The notes under the pieces were generated by a model, which was not told where the DNA came from, ran no database searches, and saw only the letters and a list, made by a program, of their open reading frames with translations. DNA of 23,375 nt. Origin: a virus. This document shows, piece after piece, positions 7,446 through 13,245 of this stretch. The position numbers and the translations under genes were made by a program. Every line of letters begins with the position of its first letter. Position 1 is the stretch's first letter. The stretch lies in the IMG/VR virus record IMGVR_UViG_3300027784_000050, positions 1-23,375 of that record, one strand, 5' to 3'.

Positions 7446-7827
7446 TTTTGTGCCTCTTTTTTTCCATTTCAAGGTTAGCTTGTCTGTGGTGTTCTATAAC
7501 CTCGTCGTTGTATTCCTTTTCTGTTTGGTATGCTTTTAGCACCTTAAAACAATCGAGACAACCTTTAATCCATCCATCCGTTTCAAAATAAATATTATAG
7601 TGCGGGCACATTTCTTGTTTTTTGTATATATTTATTTGTGCTTGCATATTTTGGATAGTGTTATTCTGTGCTGTTATTTCTTTTTTTAATGTATCAATTT
7701 GTCTTGTATTGTCTTTTAAAGTAGGAGAAATGTTGAACATTTCGTTTTCTTCTATTTTTATCGCCCGTTTCCATAGATTATTAATTTCTTTATTGAGGAG
7801 CTTTTGTTTTTTCTTTAATCCGAACAT
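7438..7827 (-). CDS. Coiled-coil protein with C-terminal zinc-ribbon-like cysteines
   Basis: A 129-residue protein with AAAAGGAG before the ATG. Residues 1-70 are basic, then coiled coil (LKKEITAQNNTIQNMQAQIN). Residues about 73-95 hold CPHY...GCLDCF, a C-x2-H plus CxxC arrangement suited to one zinc ion. The tail is charged. The gene lies between the metallopeptidase and the Rad50 N-half and overlaps the latter by 8 bases. No named family is recognised. Confidence 0.65.
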   Translation of the reverse strand: MFGLKKKQKLLNKEINNLWKRAIKIEENEMFNISPTLKDNTRQIDTLKKEITAQNNTIQNMQAQINIYKKQEMCPHYNIYFETDGWIKGCLDCFKVLKAYQTEKEYNDEVIEHHRQANLEMEKKRHKND

Positions 7828-7839
7828 TATTTTCTCCTT

Positions 7840-8292
7840 TTATTCTTTTTCGTAATGAGATTCAAGAATTCCGGCCATCCTTATTTTCCATTCAGGATCA
7901 TCTTTATTGTAATCAATCTCAGAATAAAATCCTTCGAAGTCGTGAGGAACAACATTGTAATCATTTTCATCTTTTTCTGAAGGAACAACATGGCACAGTT
8001 CGTGATAAATAAGTCTTTTCTTGTCCTTCTTATCAATGTAAGCGAACAGGGCGTAATCAAAAAAGAAAACAACATGTACTCCGTTGGGGCAATCTTCGTC
8101 TTCTGTAAAAACTTTCAATTCATCATTCGCTTTCTTTACACGAGCAAGCACAAGCTTTCCACCGCTCATTCTTTTTTTGTGATCATAGAGAGTAGCAAAT
8201 TCGAGAGTGTCTAATGTAGGAAAACTTTCTTTGATCATGTGCTTAATCAATCGTCTTACGTTTCCATCTGTGAATTCAAATCTTGATTCCAT
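7840..8292 (-). CDS. Putative phage metallopeptidase (HExxH)
   Basis: A 150-residue protein with AAGGAG before the ATG. Residues 94-102 (LIYHELCHV) carry the zinc-peptidase motif H97-E98-x2-H101, and a later HDFEGFYSEI could give the third ligand. The layout of SGGKLVLARV, then VVFFFDYALFAYID, then HELCH agrees with the small 'putative phage metallopeptidase' family seen in many tailed phages, which has no known substrate. No signal peptide is present, so it would act in the cytoplasm. Its place among recombination genes may be incidental. Confidence 0.78.
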   Translation of the reverse strand: MESRFEFTDGNVRRLIKHMIKESFPTLDTLEFATLYDHKKRMSGGKLVLARVKKANDELKVFTEDEDCPNGVHVVFFFDYALFAYIDKKDKKRLIYHELCHVVPSEKDENDYNVVPHDFEGFYSEIDYNKDDPEWKIRMAGILESHYEKE

Positions 8293-8310
8293 TTTTTTCT
8301 CCTTGTGCGT

Positions 8311-8475
8311 TTATGATTTCGTTATGCGGTGAATCGCTCTTTCAAAATGTTTGTTTGCTATGTGAACAAGTCTTCTTGCTTCTTTTTTCGTGAATTTATT
8401 AGGAGAAACAAATTCTCGTTTTTCTTTATCCTTTTTTAAATGCCATGAAATTGTGTATAAAAGCTCTTCTTTCAT
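8311..8475 (-). CDS. Small basic protein (54 aa)
   Basis: A short frame from the ATG at 8475 to TAA at 8311, with a strong AAAGGAG site seven bases upstream. It fills the gap between the DUF551-like gene and the metallopeptidase. The peptide opens MKEELLYTISWHLKKDKEKR and ends ARRLVHIANKHFERAIHRI plus TKS. It is helical and strongly basic, so RNA or DNA binding is possible. The spacing and ribosome site make it a credible gene, but the family is unknown. Confidence 0.65.
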   Translation of the reverse strand: MKEELLYTISWHLKKDKEKREFVSPNKFTKKEARRLVHIANKHFERAIHRITKS

Positions 8476-8485
8476 TTATTCTCCT

Positions 8486-8872
8486 TTACATGTCATTGAG
8501 GGGGTACCAATGTGTAATTCTTGAAAATCCAAGCGTTTTTATGTCGTGTTGTACGTGCTGCCGAGTAACATAAGAAACGCGCACATCGAACCCCCAATCA
8601 GAGTAATACACGAGTATTGTATCTTGTGTTTCAGGAGGAAGTTCACTGACAGAAATCATATGCTTGAACTTTTTATTAGGAGCATCCTTTCGTGGAGAGA
8701 TCCATTCAGTTTTTTGTGCCGCCTGCGTATCTGCTTTTTTCTCTATCTTTTTTAAAGCGGCTTCTTGGCGCTCACGAACTCTTTTTTCTTTTTTTGTTTC
8801 TTGTGTTTTTTGTTCTTTTTGAGGACTTGGACGAGTTCGTTTTCGTTTTTTCTTTTTGAGATCGAATCCCAT
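8486..8872 (-). CDS. DUF551-like protein with basic N-terminal extension
   Basis: A 128-residue protein with AAGGAG upstream. Residues 1-45 are Lys/Arg/Gln/Glu-rich and disordered (LKKKKRKRTRPSPQKEQ). The C-terminal 60 residues fit the DUF551 pattern: MISVSELPPETQDTILVYY, then RITHWYPL, corresponding to the family's usual ISV..LP..G..VLVY...VTHWMPL. DUF551 proteins are common small phage and prophage proteins of unknown function. Its first 101 bases overlap the 3' end of the endonuclease VII-like gene in another frame, and that shared stretch encodes basic residues in both proteins. Confidence 0.75.
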   Translation of the reverse strand: MGFDLKKKKRKRTRPSPQKEQKTQETKKEKRVRERQEAALKKIEKKADTQAAQKTEWISPRKDAPNKKFKHMISVSELPPETQDTILVYYSDWGFDVRVSYVTRQHVQHDIKTLGFSRITHWYPLNDM

Positions 8873-9362
8873 TATTTTTCTCCTTGTAAAACTCAGGGGC
8901 TATTTCAAACTTACTGAAAAGAACTTCGAGTTTTTTTGTCAGCTTTCCTGATTTGGGATATTCAGGGAACTTTTTATCTTGTGCTTTCTTCTTCAGTGCA
9001 TTGTAGCTGCTTTTTTTTAATATCAGGGGCTTTGGTGCTTCACTTGGATGCATGTAAGGAAGTGGTTCTCGTTCAAGATATTGTGCCATGTTTCTTAATA
9101 TATAGGGGAGTTCACTTTGTTGGATGCTGTACCGTACACAATTATTTTCGATTTTTCCTAACATAATATTGCACAAATTATCAATACAGCCTCGGACAAG
9201 TCCACTTCCCTTTATTCGTTTTACGTGGTGGTGATCAAGAACGGGCTTTGTTATTTGTTTATTACAAATAGGACAGATATTATTCTGTTCTTTAAGAAGG
9301 CGCTCTCTCAGTTCGGGAATCTCTTTGTATTTTAATTGTGTTATTTTATTGTTGTTCTTCAT
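8772..9362 (-). CDS. Recombination endonuclease VII-like HNH nuclease
   Basis: A 196-residue protein. Residues 30-72 form the endonuclease VII zinc/HNH core: CPIC (C30, C33), the catalytic-type LDHHHV (43-47), then RGCIDNLCN (C59, C64) and LGKIENN. T4 endonuclease VII resolves Holliday junctions and debranches DNA before packaging, and that is the likely role. The second cysteine pair normally reads RGxLCxxCN; here Asp sits at the first Cys position and a Cys two residues earlier, a possible shifted zinc ligand. Residues about 160-196 are a Lys/Ser-rich tail that overlaps the next gene. The start overlaps the previous stop by 4 bases (ATGA). Confidence 0.85.
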   Translation of the reverse strand: MKNNNKITQLKYKEIPELRERLLKEQNNICPICNKQITKPVLDHHHVKRIKGSGLVRGCIDNLCNIMLGKIENNCVRYSIQQSELPYILRNMAQYLEREPLPYMHPSEAPKPLILKKSSYNALKKKAQDKKFPEYPKSGKLTKKLEVLFSKFEIAPEFYKEKNNGIRSQKEKTKTNSSKSSKRTKNTRNKKRKKSS

Positions 9363-9619
9363 GTCAGTCCTTTTTCAATATCGTTCAACGTTTTTTCAGA
9401 GATTCTCCACATTCCTTTTTTTGATACGTTCCTTAAATCTTCAACAAGTTTCTTTTTTCGAGAAGCCTTTATTATATCTTTGTGGTTTACAGGAAAGAGA
9501 TGTAAATTGCTGCATTCAGGACACCCAAAGAAAAGACAATTAAAGTTTTCGACTTCGTGATCCTCGTCAATAGAGAGTTCGAGTTCACAGAATCTACAAG
9601 TTATTTTCATTGGTTTCAT
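9359..9619 (-). CDS. Small zinc-ribbon protein
   Basis: An 86-residue protein. It contains C-x2-C (CRFC) near the N-terminus and C-x2-C (CPEC) about 25 residues later with nearby His, a classic four-cysteine zinc ribbon. The C-terminal half is helical and basic (KASRKKKLVEDLRNVSKKG). The start may be the ATG at 9619 or the one at 9610; an AGGA site serves either. It lies between thymidylate synthase and the endonuclease VII gene. A nucleic-acid or protein adaptor is possible; the family is not recognised. Confidence 0.7.
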   Translation of the reverse strand: MKPMKITCRFCELELSIDEDHEVENFNCLFFGCPECSNLHLFPVNHKDIIKASRKKKLVEDLRNVSKKGMWRISEKTLNDIEKGLT

Positions 9620-9622
9620 AAT

Positions 9623-10372
9623 TTATTTTCCTATTCTTAGCTTTGCGAGTTCGTGGACATAGCTATATAAATGAAGCCCTTTGCTCGAAGCTATTATTCT
9701 TCCAGGTAGCACCCCTATACTATCTGACATATATTTTTGAAGAACTGCAACTGCTCCAAGATTAGCAGGAAAACCGCTCCATAACTCCCAACTTCTGAAA
9801 TAAGGAAAGAAATGAAGTTTTCCACCAAGTATTCTGAGGTCTATTTGGCGCAAGCAAGGTGGATCAGAAAGAATACAATCTTCAGGTTGTGCTATTTGAA
9901 GAACTGCTTGATTCGTCATTGGTGTTTTTTTGAGAACGTCAATCCAGTGTTCGATTTGATTAATTATTTGAGTTAAAATAGGAAATGTATGTGTGTGTTT
10001 TTTGCCTCTCTTAAATTCAAATAATTTATCACTAAATACTTTTGCAGCACACAATCGACTTCCATAAGTATATTGTTCGTTCTCATCAATTTCTGCTGTC
10101 ATCAGATACGGAAGGTATTGCTCAATGTAGCCTTCACATACTGGATCAGGAATATTTAAATGAGCAGGAGCTTTTGGGAGCATGAGATCATAAGGCTCTT
10201 GATAAGCGTATTCAATTTCTACTGTTGCGTGGAAGAATTCTTTTCGTGTATCTCCCTCGAATGATCCTTTTTCAATTGTATAGTCATACGCGTATCGTTC
10301 ATCGAAGATGTTATATATGCATTGGAACCAAGCGTCCGGGAGGTCTACTGCGTTAATATGAATAGGCTGCAT
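9623..10372 (-). CDS. thyA: Thymidylate synthase (ThyA fold, archaeal/phage type)
   Basis: A 249-residue enzyme converting dUMP to dTMP with methylene-tetrahydrofolate. Visible landmarks are YTYGSRL (102-107), catalytic Cys173 in DPPCLRQIDLRI, the phosphate-binding R193-S194 in YFRSWELW, GFPAN with Asn204 at the base-selecting position (Asn for dUMP, Asp in dCMP hydroxymethylases), and GLHLYSY (H234, Y236). The ELAKLR ending and the FRSWELWSGFPANLGA form look like the archaeal branch rather than the E. coli ThyA. Glu196 replaces the common Asp after RSx. The dCTP deaminase and dNMP kinase genes upstream complete a dTTP route. AAAGGAG precedes the ATG. Confidence 0.88.
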   Translation of the reverse strand: MQPIHINAVDLPDAWFQCIYNIFDERYAYDYTIEKGSFEGDTRKEFFHATVEIEYAYQEPYDLMLPKAPAHLNIPDPVCEGYIEQYLPYLMTAEIDENEQYTYGSRLCAAKVFSDKLFEFKRGKKHTHTFPILTQIINQIEHWIDVLKKTPMTNQAVLQIAQPEDCILSDPPCLRQIDLRILGGKLHFFPYFRSWELWSGFPANLGAVAVLQKYMSDSIGVLPGRIIASSKGLHLYSYVHELAKLRIGK

Positions 10373-10389
10373 TGTTTCTTCTCCTTTGT

Positions 10390-10590
10390 TTATTCTTCTA
10401 TCAACTCCCAGTTTCCACCGTGCAGAACTTCACACTTTCTTTCATGGCATTGGACAAGTTTATCTTCAAAAATAATAAGGAAGTATTTTCCAAAAGTCCT
10501 TGATTCGAACTTTGTAAAAAGCATATCCACATTTACTTCTGTTCCTTTTGGAATTTTAGCATTGTTGCTCAAAATTGCTTTTGCTTTCAT
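10390..10590 (-). CDS. Small hypothetical protein, possibly SH3-like
   Basis: A 66-residue protein whose start overlaps the dCTP deaminase stop by 4 bases, suggesting coupled translation. The sequence has alternating strands (AKIPKGTEVNVDMLFTKF, then RTFGKYFLIIFEDKLVQCH), suggesting a small beta-barrel of SH3 type, and ends WELIEE. No catalytic motif is seen. It sits in the nucleotide-synthesis cluster, but its function is unknown. Confidence 0.6.
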   Translation of the reverse strand: MKAKAILSNNAKIPKGTEVNVDMLFTKFESRTFGKYFLIIFEDKLVQCHERKCEVLHGGNWELIEE

Positions 10591-11087
10591 TGCTTGTATC
10601 CTTCTCTTGTTATTGTTGCGCCAAGTTGTCCTTGATAATGCCCTTGAACTTCATAAGGAGATTCAACTTCTGTTGTTTCAACAAGACATAACTGCATCAT
10701 TCTCATTCGAGGATATATTTTATTCGCCCATCGTGCTTGATTCATTATTTCAAGTGTCAGTTCTCCTTCAAATCCGGGGTCAATATATCCGGCGTGTAAG
10801 TGCTCCCAGCCAAGCCTTCCTGCTGATGATTTTAAAAACAATAATCCCGTAAGATTGGAGGGTATTCGTATATATTCAAGCGTGTGCAAAAGAACAAGTT
10901 CATTTGGTTTTATCCTGCTTCCTTCTTTTCTTATTTCGAATTCTTCCGACCATCTATCATCGAGAGCGAAACGCATATAATTTCCTAATCGTAAATCAAT
11001 AGAAGCGGGATTAACTAATGAAGAATCGTATCCATCAATTCCACCAGATTCAGCCCATTCTCTTATTCGCAAATCTCCAAGAATCAT
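10587..11087 (-). CDS. dcd: dCTP deaminase (Dcd/dUTPase superfamily)
   Basis: A 166-residue protein from the ATG at 11087 (MILGDLRI), which has AAGGAG upstream. An open frame reaches 11243, but that part overlaps the kinase gene and is not enzyme-like. Motifs are NPASIDLRLG (27-36), FLKSSAGRLG (85-93), HAGYIDPGFEGELTLEI (98-114, with Glu113 at the place of the catalytic Glu) and GQLGAT near the end. The usual RSS reads KSS here. Dcd makes dUTP from dCTP; some members also hydrolyse it to dUMP, and sequence alone does not settle which applies. The product feeds the thymidylate synthase encoded two genes downstream. Confidence 0.88.
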   Translation of the reverse strand: MILGDLRIREWAESGGIDGYDSSLVNPASIDLRLGNYMRFALDDRWSEEFEIRKEGSRIKPNELVLLHTLEYIRIPSNLTGLLFLKSSAGRLGWEHLHAGYIDPGFEGELTLEIMNQARWANKIYPRMRMMQLCLVETTEVESPYEVQGHYQGQLGATITREGYKQ

Positions 11088-11097
11088 TCGTTTCTCC

Positions 11098-11619
11098 TTA
11101 TGTAAGAACAACGTTCGCAAAATGCATACTTGATCTATAAAAATCTTCAAGTCCATTATCATTATGAATGATATAATCATACGGGTAATCATCAACATTT
11201 TTATCAGAGGGGTTGCTTGTCGATTTATTATCTGTTCTTTCATTTCTGATCAGAACAGTAACGCAGTCATCAATTGTTTGTACCATTTTTTTAATTTCTT
11301 CTGGTTCTCTGCAATGAACGAATAAATTTTTAAAATTTTTTGATTGTGCCCACTGTATTCTGTCAATTACATATTTATCCATCGGACAGTTGTGTTTTTT
11401 ATTGTACTCTGTTTTTGCTTTTTTGAGATTATAAAGAAGACCGCGTCCTGCATCGTCTTTTTTTCCATCCCACCCCAGTGTTTTTGCTGCTATCAGTTCT
11501 TGATCAATTGTTGAAATCGCTGTGCAGCTTGAATGTGCGATAATAATGTTATTCACAAACGTATCTTTTCCTGATCCTGGTTTTCCGTTTATTACTATGA
11601 CTTTTATATGTGTTTTCAT
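11098..11619 (-). CDS. Deoxynucleoside monophosphate kinase-like P-loop protein
   Basis: A 173-residue protein with AAAGGA upstream. A P-loop GKPGSGKD (12-19) near the N-terminus is followed by a STIDQELIAAKTLGWDGKKD segment and a FVHCREPEEI strand-turn, the layout of phage dNMP kinases and the wider NMP-kinase fold. It would phosphorylate dTMP or other dNMPs to the diphosphate, linking thymidylate synthase to dTTP. The nucleotide specificity cannot be read from the sequence. It is separated from the upstream H1-like gene by a GC-rich hairpin at 11640-11666. Confidence 0.75.
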   Translation of the reverse strand: MKTHIKVIVINGKPGSGKDTFVNNIIIAHSSCTAISTIDQELIAAKTLGWDGKKDDAGRGLLYNLKKAKTEYNKKHNCPMDKYVIDRIQWAQSKNFKNLFVHCREPEEIKKMVQTIDDCVTVLIRNERTDNKSTSNPSDKNVDDYPYDYIIHNDNGLEDFYRSSMHFANVVLT

Positions 11620-11639
11620 ACGTGTCCTTTGTGAATGAG

Positions 11640-11666
11640 AGGGAGCGGGAAGAACTCCCGCCCCCT
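11640..11666 (-). promoter_or_regulatory. GC-rich intercistronic hairpin
   Basis: In minus-strand RNA an 11-bp stem (AGGGGGCGGGA with TCCCGCTCCCT, one G-U pair) closes a 5-base loop (GTTCT). The opposing strand would carry an A-C mismatch, so the hairpin suits minus-strand transcripts. It fills the gap between the H1-like stop (11680) and the kinase ATG (11619). No U-run follows, so it is not a textbook terminator. It may stabilise or help process mRNA ends, or pause transcription. Confidence 0.7.
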
Positions 11667-11679
11667 TTACTGGAAATGA

Positions 11680-12021
11680 TTACTTCTTGTGGTGAGCAAT
11701 AGAAATAGAGCGAAATTCCTTGAACTGTTTTGCGAGTTCTGAGGTAAGTTTTCGTGCTTTTCGGGCTGCCGAAGCATTCTTTATTGATTTGTCCATTTCT
11801 TCTCTCAAAGAATCCATCAGTTCATACAGACCTTCAATATATTCTTCGGTCAGATTTCCTTCTTCGGTCTCTTTCCCCTTTTTCTCGGCACCTTTTTTAC
11901 CCGGGGCTGCTTTCTTTGCTTTTCCTCCACTGTCGGCAATCGCCTTCTTTCCTCTCCCTGCTCCAGTGGTTTTTGTTTCTTCGTCATTTGCTTTGCCCTT
12001 TTTCTTTACGACTTTTGCCAT
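11680..12021 (-). CDS. Histone H1/Hc1-like basic DNA-binding protein
   Basis: A 113-residue protein from the ATG at 12021 with AAAGGAG upstream; an in-frame ATG at 12099 lies inside the flap exonuclease and is unlikely. Residues 1-55 are Lys/Ala/Gly-rich and disordered (GGKAKKAAPGKKGAEKKGK). Residues about 60-110 are helical (YELMDSLREEMDKSIKN, then ASAARKARKLTSELAKQFKE), recalling the helical half of bacterial Hc1/H1-like proteins with their K/AAARRARK pattern. It may coat or compact phage DNA or assist recombination proteins. The order of tail and helical part is reversed relative to chlamydial Hc1, so homology is tentative. Confidence 0.65.
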   Translation of the reverse strand: MAKVVKKKGKANDEETKTTGAGRGKKAIADSGGKAKKAAPGKKGAEKKGKETEEGNLTEEYIEGLYELMDSLREEMDKSIKNASAARKARKLTSELAKQFKEFRSISIAHHKK

Positions 12022-12025
12022 TGTT

Positions 12026-12877
12026 TTACACTCCTTTAAATAACTGTTTAATTTTTTCCTTTCGTTTTTCTTGTCGAAAGGACTCAAGACCGAATTCACG
12101 ACACACTCTTAAAAATTCAAGCATCCTGAATTCATTGGAAACTTCTTTGAAACTTTTTGTTCCTTCAAACGGAAGGTAAACAAGCTTTCTGTTTCTTTCG
12201 ATCACCTCCTTTCCGTCTTTTATGCTCTGGTACGCTTTTGTCGTTCTTTTCATTTCTCCTTTTAGGAACTGAATCGCTTTCTTTTCTCCAACATTAGGAA
12301 TACCAGGCACCTTATCAGAAGCACACCCCGCAATAGCTTTGACTTCTTTCCATTGTTGGGGTTCGATTCCGTATGCTTTCTTGAACACTTGCTTTGTCAT
12401 TGTTGCCTTCTTTACTGGATTATATATTTTGCAATAATCAAGCAATTGCAACATATCATTATCTGAGGTCACTATATACATTTCTTTGTCTTTATTATCA
12501 AGAATGTATTGTGCTATCGTATCATCTGATTCATATCCTGATTGATAGAATTGATTAATGAAACCAATATTCGGGAGTATTTTTTTTCTGAGTTGATTGA
12601 ACTGAGCAAAAGCTGTTTTCCATTCTTGTTCTTCTTCTGGTGTTTGTGTGTCTCTTCTTTTTATTTTGTAATCAGGAAAAATTTCTCTTCTTCTTGATTT
12701 CTTTGAATCCCAAAAAAACAAAAAATTACTTGATTCGAGTTCTTCTGCGACTGTGATTAATTGGCTGAGAAAGCCGTACATTATTCCTGTCCTTATATTT
12801 CCGTACTGCAACTTTCCTGTAGTTAAGTGCGCCCTGTACGCGAGATAATTTGAATCAATCAGTATTTTTTTCGACAT
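12026..12877 (-). CDS. 5'-3' exonuclease / flap endonuclease (FEN, T4 RNase H / T5 D15 type)
   Basis: A 283-residue protein with the FEN metal-site signatures: ILIDSNYLAYRAH (D8), YESDDTIA (E116, D118, D119), IVTSDNDMLQLL (D139, D141), and the helix-hairpin-helix region GCASDKVPGIPNVGEKKAIQFL (D188). The helical-arch region at about 60-80 is Arg/Lys-rich. It would remove RNA primers and 5' flaps, a job that the polymerase encoded here cannot do because it lacks a 5' nuclease domain. The start overlaps the upstream zinc-ribbon gene by 23 bases. No strong Shine-Dalgarno is seen, so translation may depend on coupling. Confidence 0.92.
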   Translation of the reverse strand: MSKKILIDSNYLAYRAHLTTGKLQYGNIRTGIMYGFLSQLITVAEELESSNFLFFWDSKKSRRREIFPDYKIKRRDTQTPEEEQEWKTAFAQFNQLRKKILPNIGFINQFYQSGYESDDTIAQYILDNKDKEMYIVTSDNDMLQLLDYCKIYNPVKKATMTKQVFKKAYGIEPQQWKEVKAIAGCASDKVPGIPNVGEKKAIQFLKGEMKRTTKAYQSIKDGKEVIERNRKLVYLPFEGTKSFKEVSNEFRMLEFLRVCREFGLESFRQEKRKEKIKQLFKGV

Positions 12878-13025
12878 TTTTGGACTCTTTTGCTTTTGGA
12901 AGATTTGTTTTTACTTTTGTTCCACAACTGCATGTGATGTAAATGTGTCCGGTGTTCTCGATGATAAGATCCTGTAGTCGATACCAATTATGGATTTCTT
13001 TGCAGTTTGTACAAATAGCAGGCAC
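12855..13025 (-). CDS. Small zinc-ribbon protein with GTG start (56 aa)
   Basis: A short frame from GTG at 13025 to TGA at 12855, with AAAAAGGAG nine bases before the GTG. The peptide reads MPAICTNCKEIHNWY, then GHIYITCSCGTKVKTN, then a Lys-rich tail. CxxC followed by CxC 22 residues later makes a plausible zinc ribbon. It overlaps the flap exonuclease start by 23 bases and may couple its translation. The ribosome-site leader is a 17-base exact copy of the one before the next gene upstream (start 13245); the aligned start codon there is ATG and here is ATA, with the in-frame GTG immediately after. Confidence 0.7.
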   Translation of the reverse strand: MPAICTNCKEIHNWYRLQDLIIENTGHIYITCSCGTKVKTNLPKAKESKNVEKNTD

Positions 13026-13026
13026 T

Positions 13027-13043
13027 ATTCAAATCTCCTTTTT
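13027..13043. repeat. 17-bp repeat, copy 1 (ribosome-site leader)
   Basis: ATTCAAATCTCCTTTTT on the plus strand occurs here and again at 13244-13260. In minus-strand sense it is AAAAAGGAGATTTGAAT, the ribosome-binding leader of two adjacent small genes. It points to a local duplication of a leader. Confidence 0.85.
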
Positions 13044-13245
13044 AATCATTTATTGTTTGCACTATCAATTTGCAAGGAATGCTGGATTCAATAGTTATCG
13101 TTTGTTCAAATTTTTCTCTTCCATTTTTGAAAAATCCAGTGAACATTTCCTTATTTATTTCTCCACTATCAAGAAATTCTTGAATAGAGTTGTACTCTTT
13201 TTCGTCACACATATCTGGCTCTATATAACTGTACTTTACCTTCAT
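13042..13245 (-). CDS. Small acidic hypothetical protein (67 aa)
   Basis: A 67-residue protein with AAAAAGGAG before the ATG, overlapping the recA-like stop by 4 bases (ATGA). The sequence (MKVKYSYIEPDMCDEKEYNS, then IQEFLDSGEINKEMFTGFF) is acidic, then beta-rich toward ITIESSIPCKLIVQTIND. No motif is recognised. Its tight coupling to the recombinase gene may mean a shared role, but this is not demonstrable. Confidence 0.65.
   Translation of the reverse strand: MKVKYSYIEPDMCDEKEYNSIQEFLDSGEINKEMFTGFFKNGREKFEQTITIESSIPCKLIVQTIND

Noticed and set aside
11088-11243. Longer N-terminus for dCTP deaminase (from 11243)
   Set aside because: The extra 52 residues overlap the kinase gene and are Met/Ile-rich with no family resemblance. 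AAGGAG precedes the internal ATG at 11087.
12022-12099. Longer N-terminus for the H1-like protein
   Set aside because: It would overlap the flap exonuclease C-terminus, and the ATG at 12021 has its own AAAGGAG.
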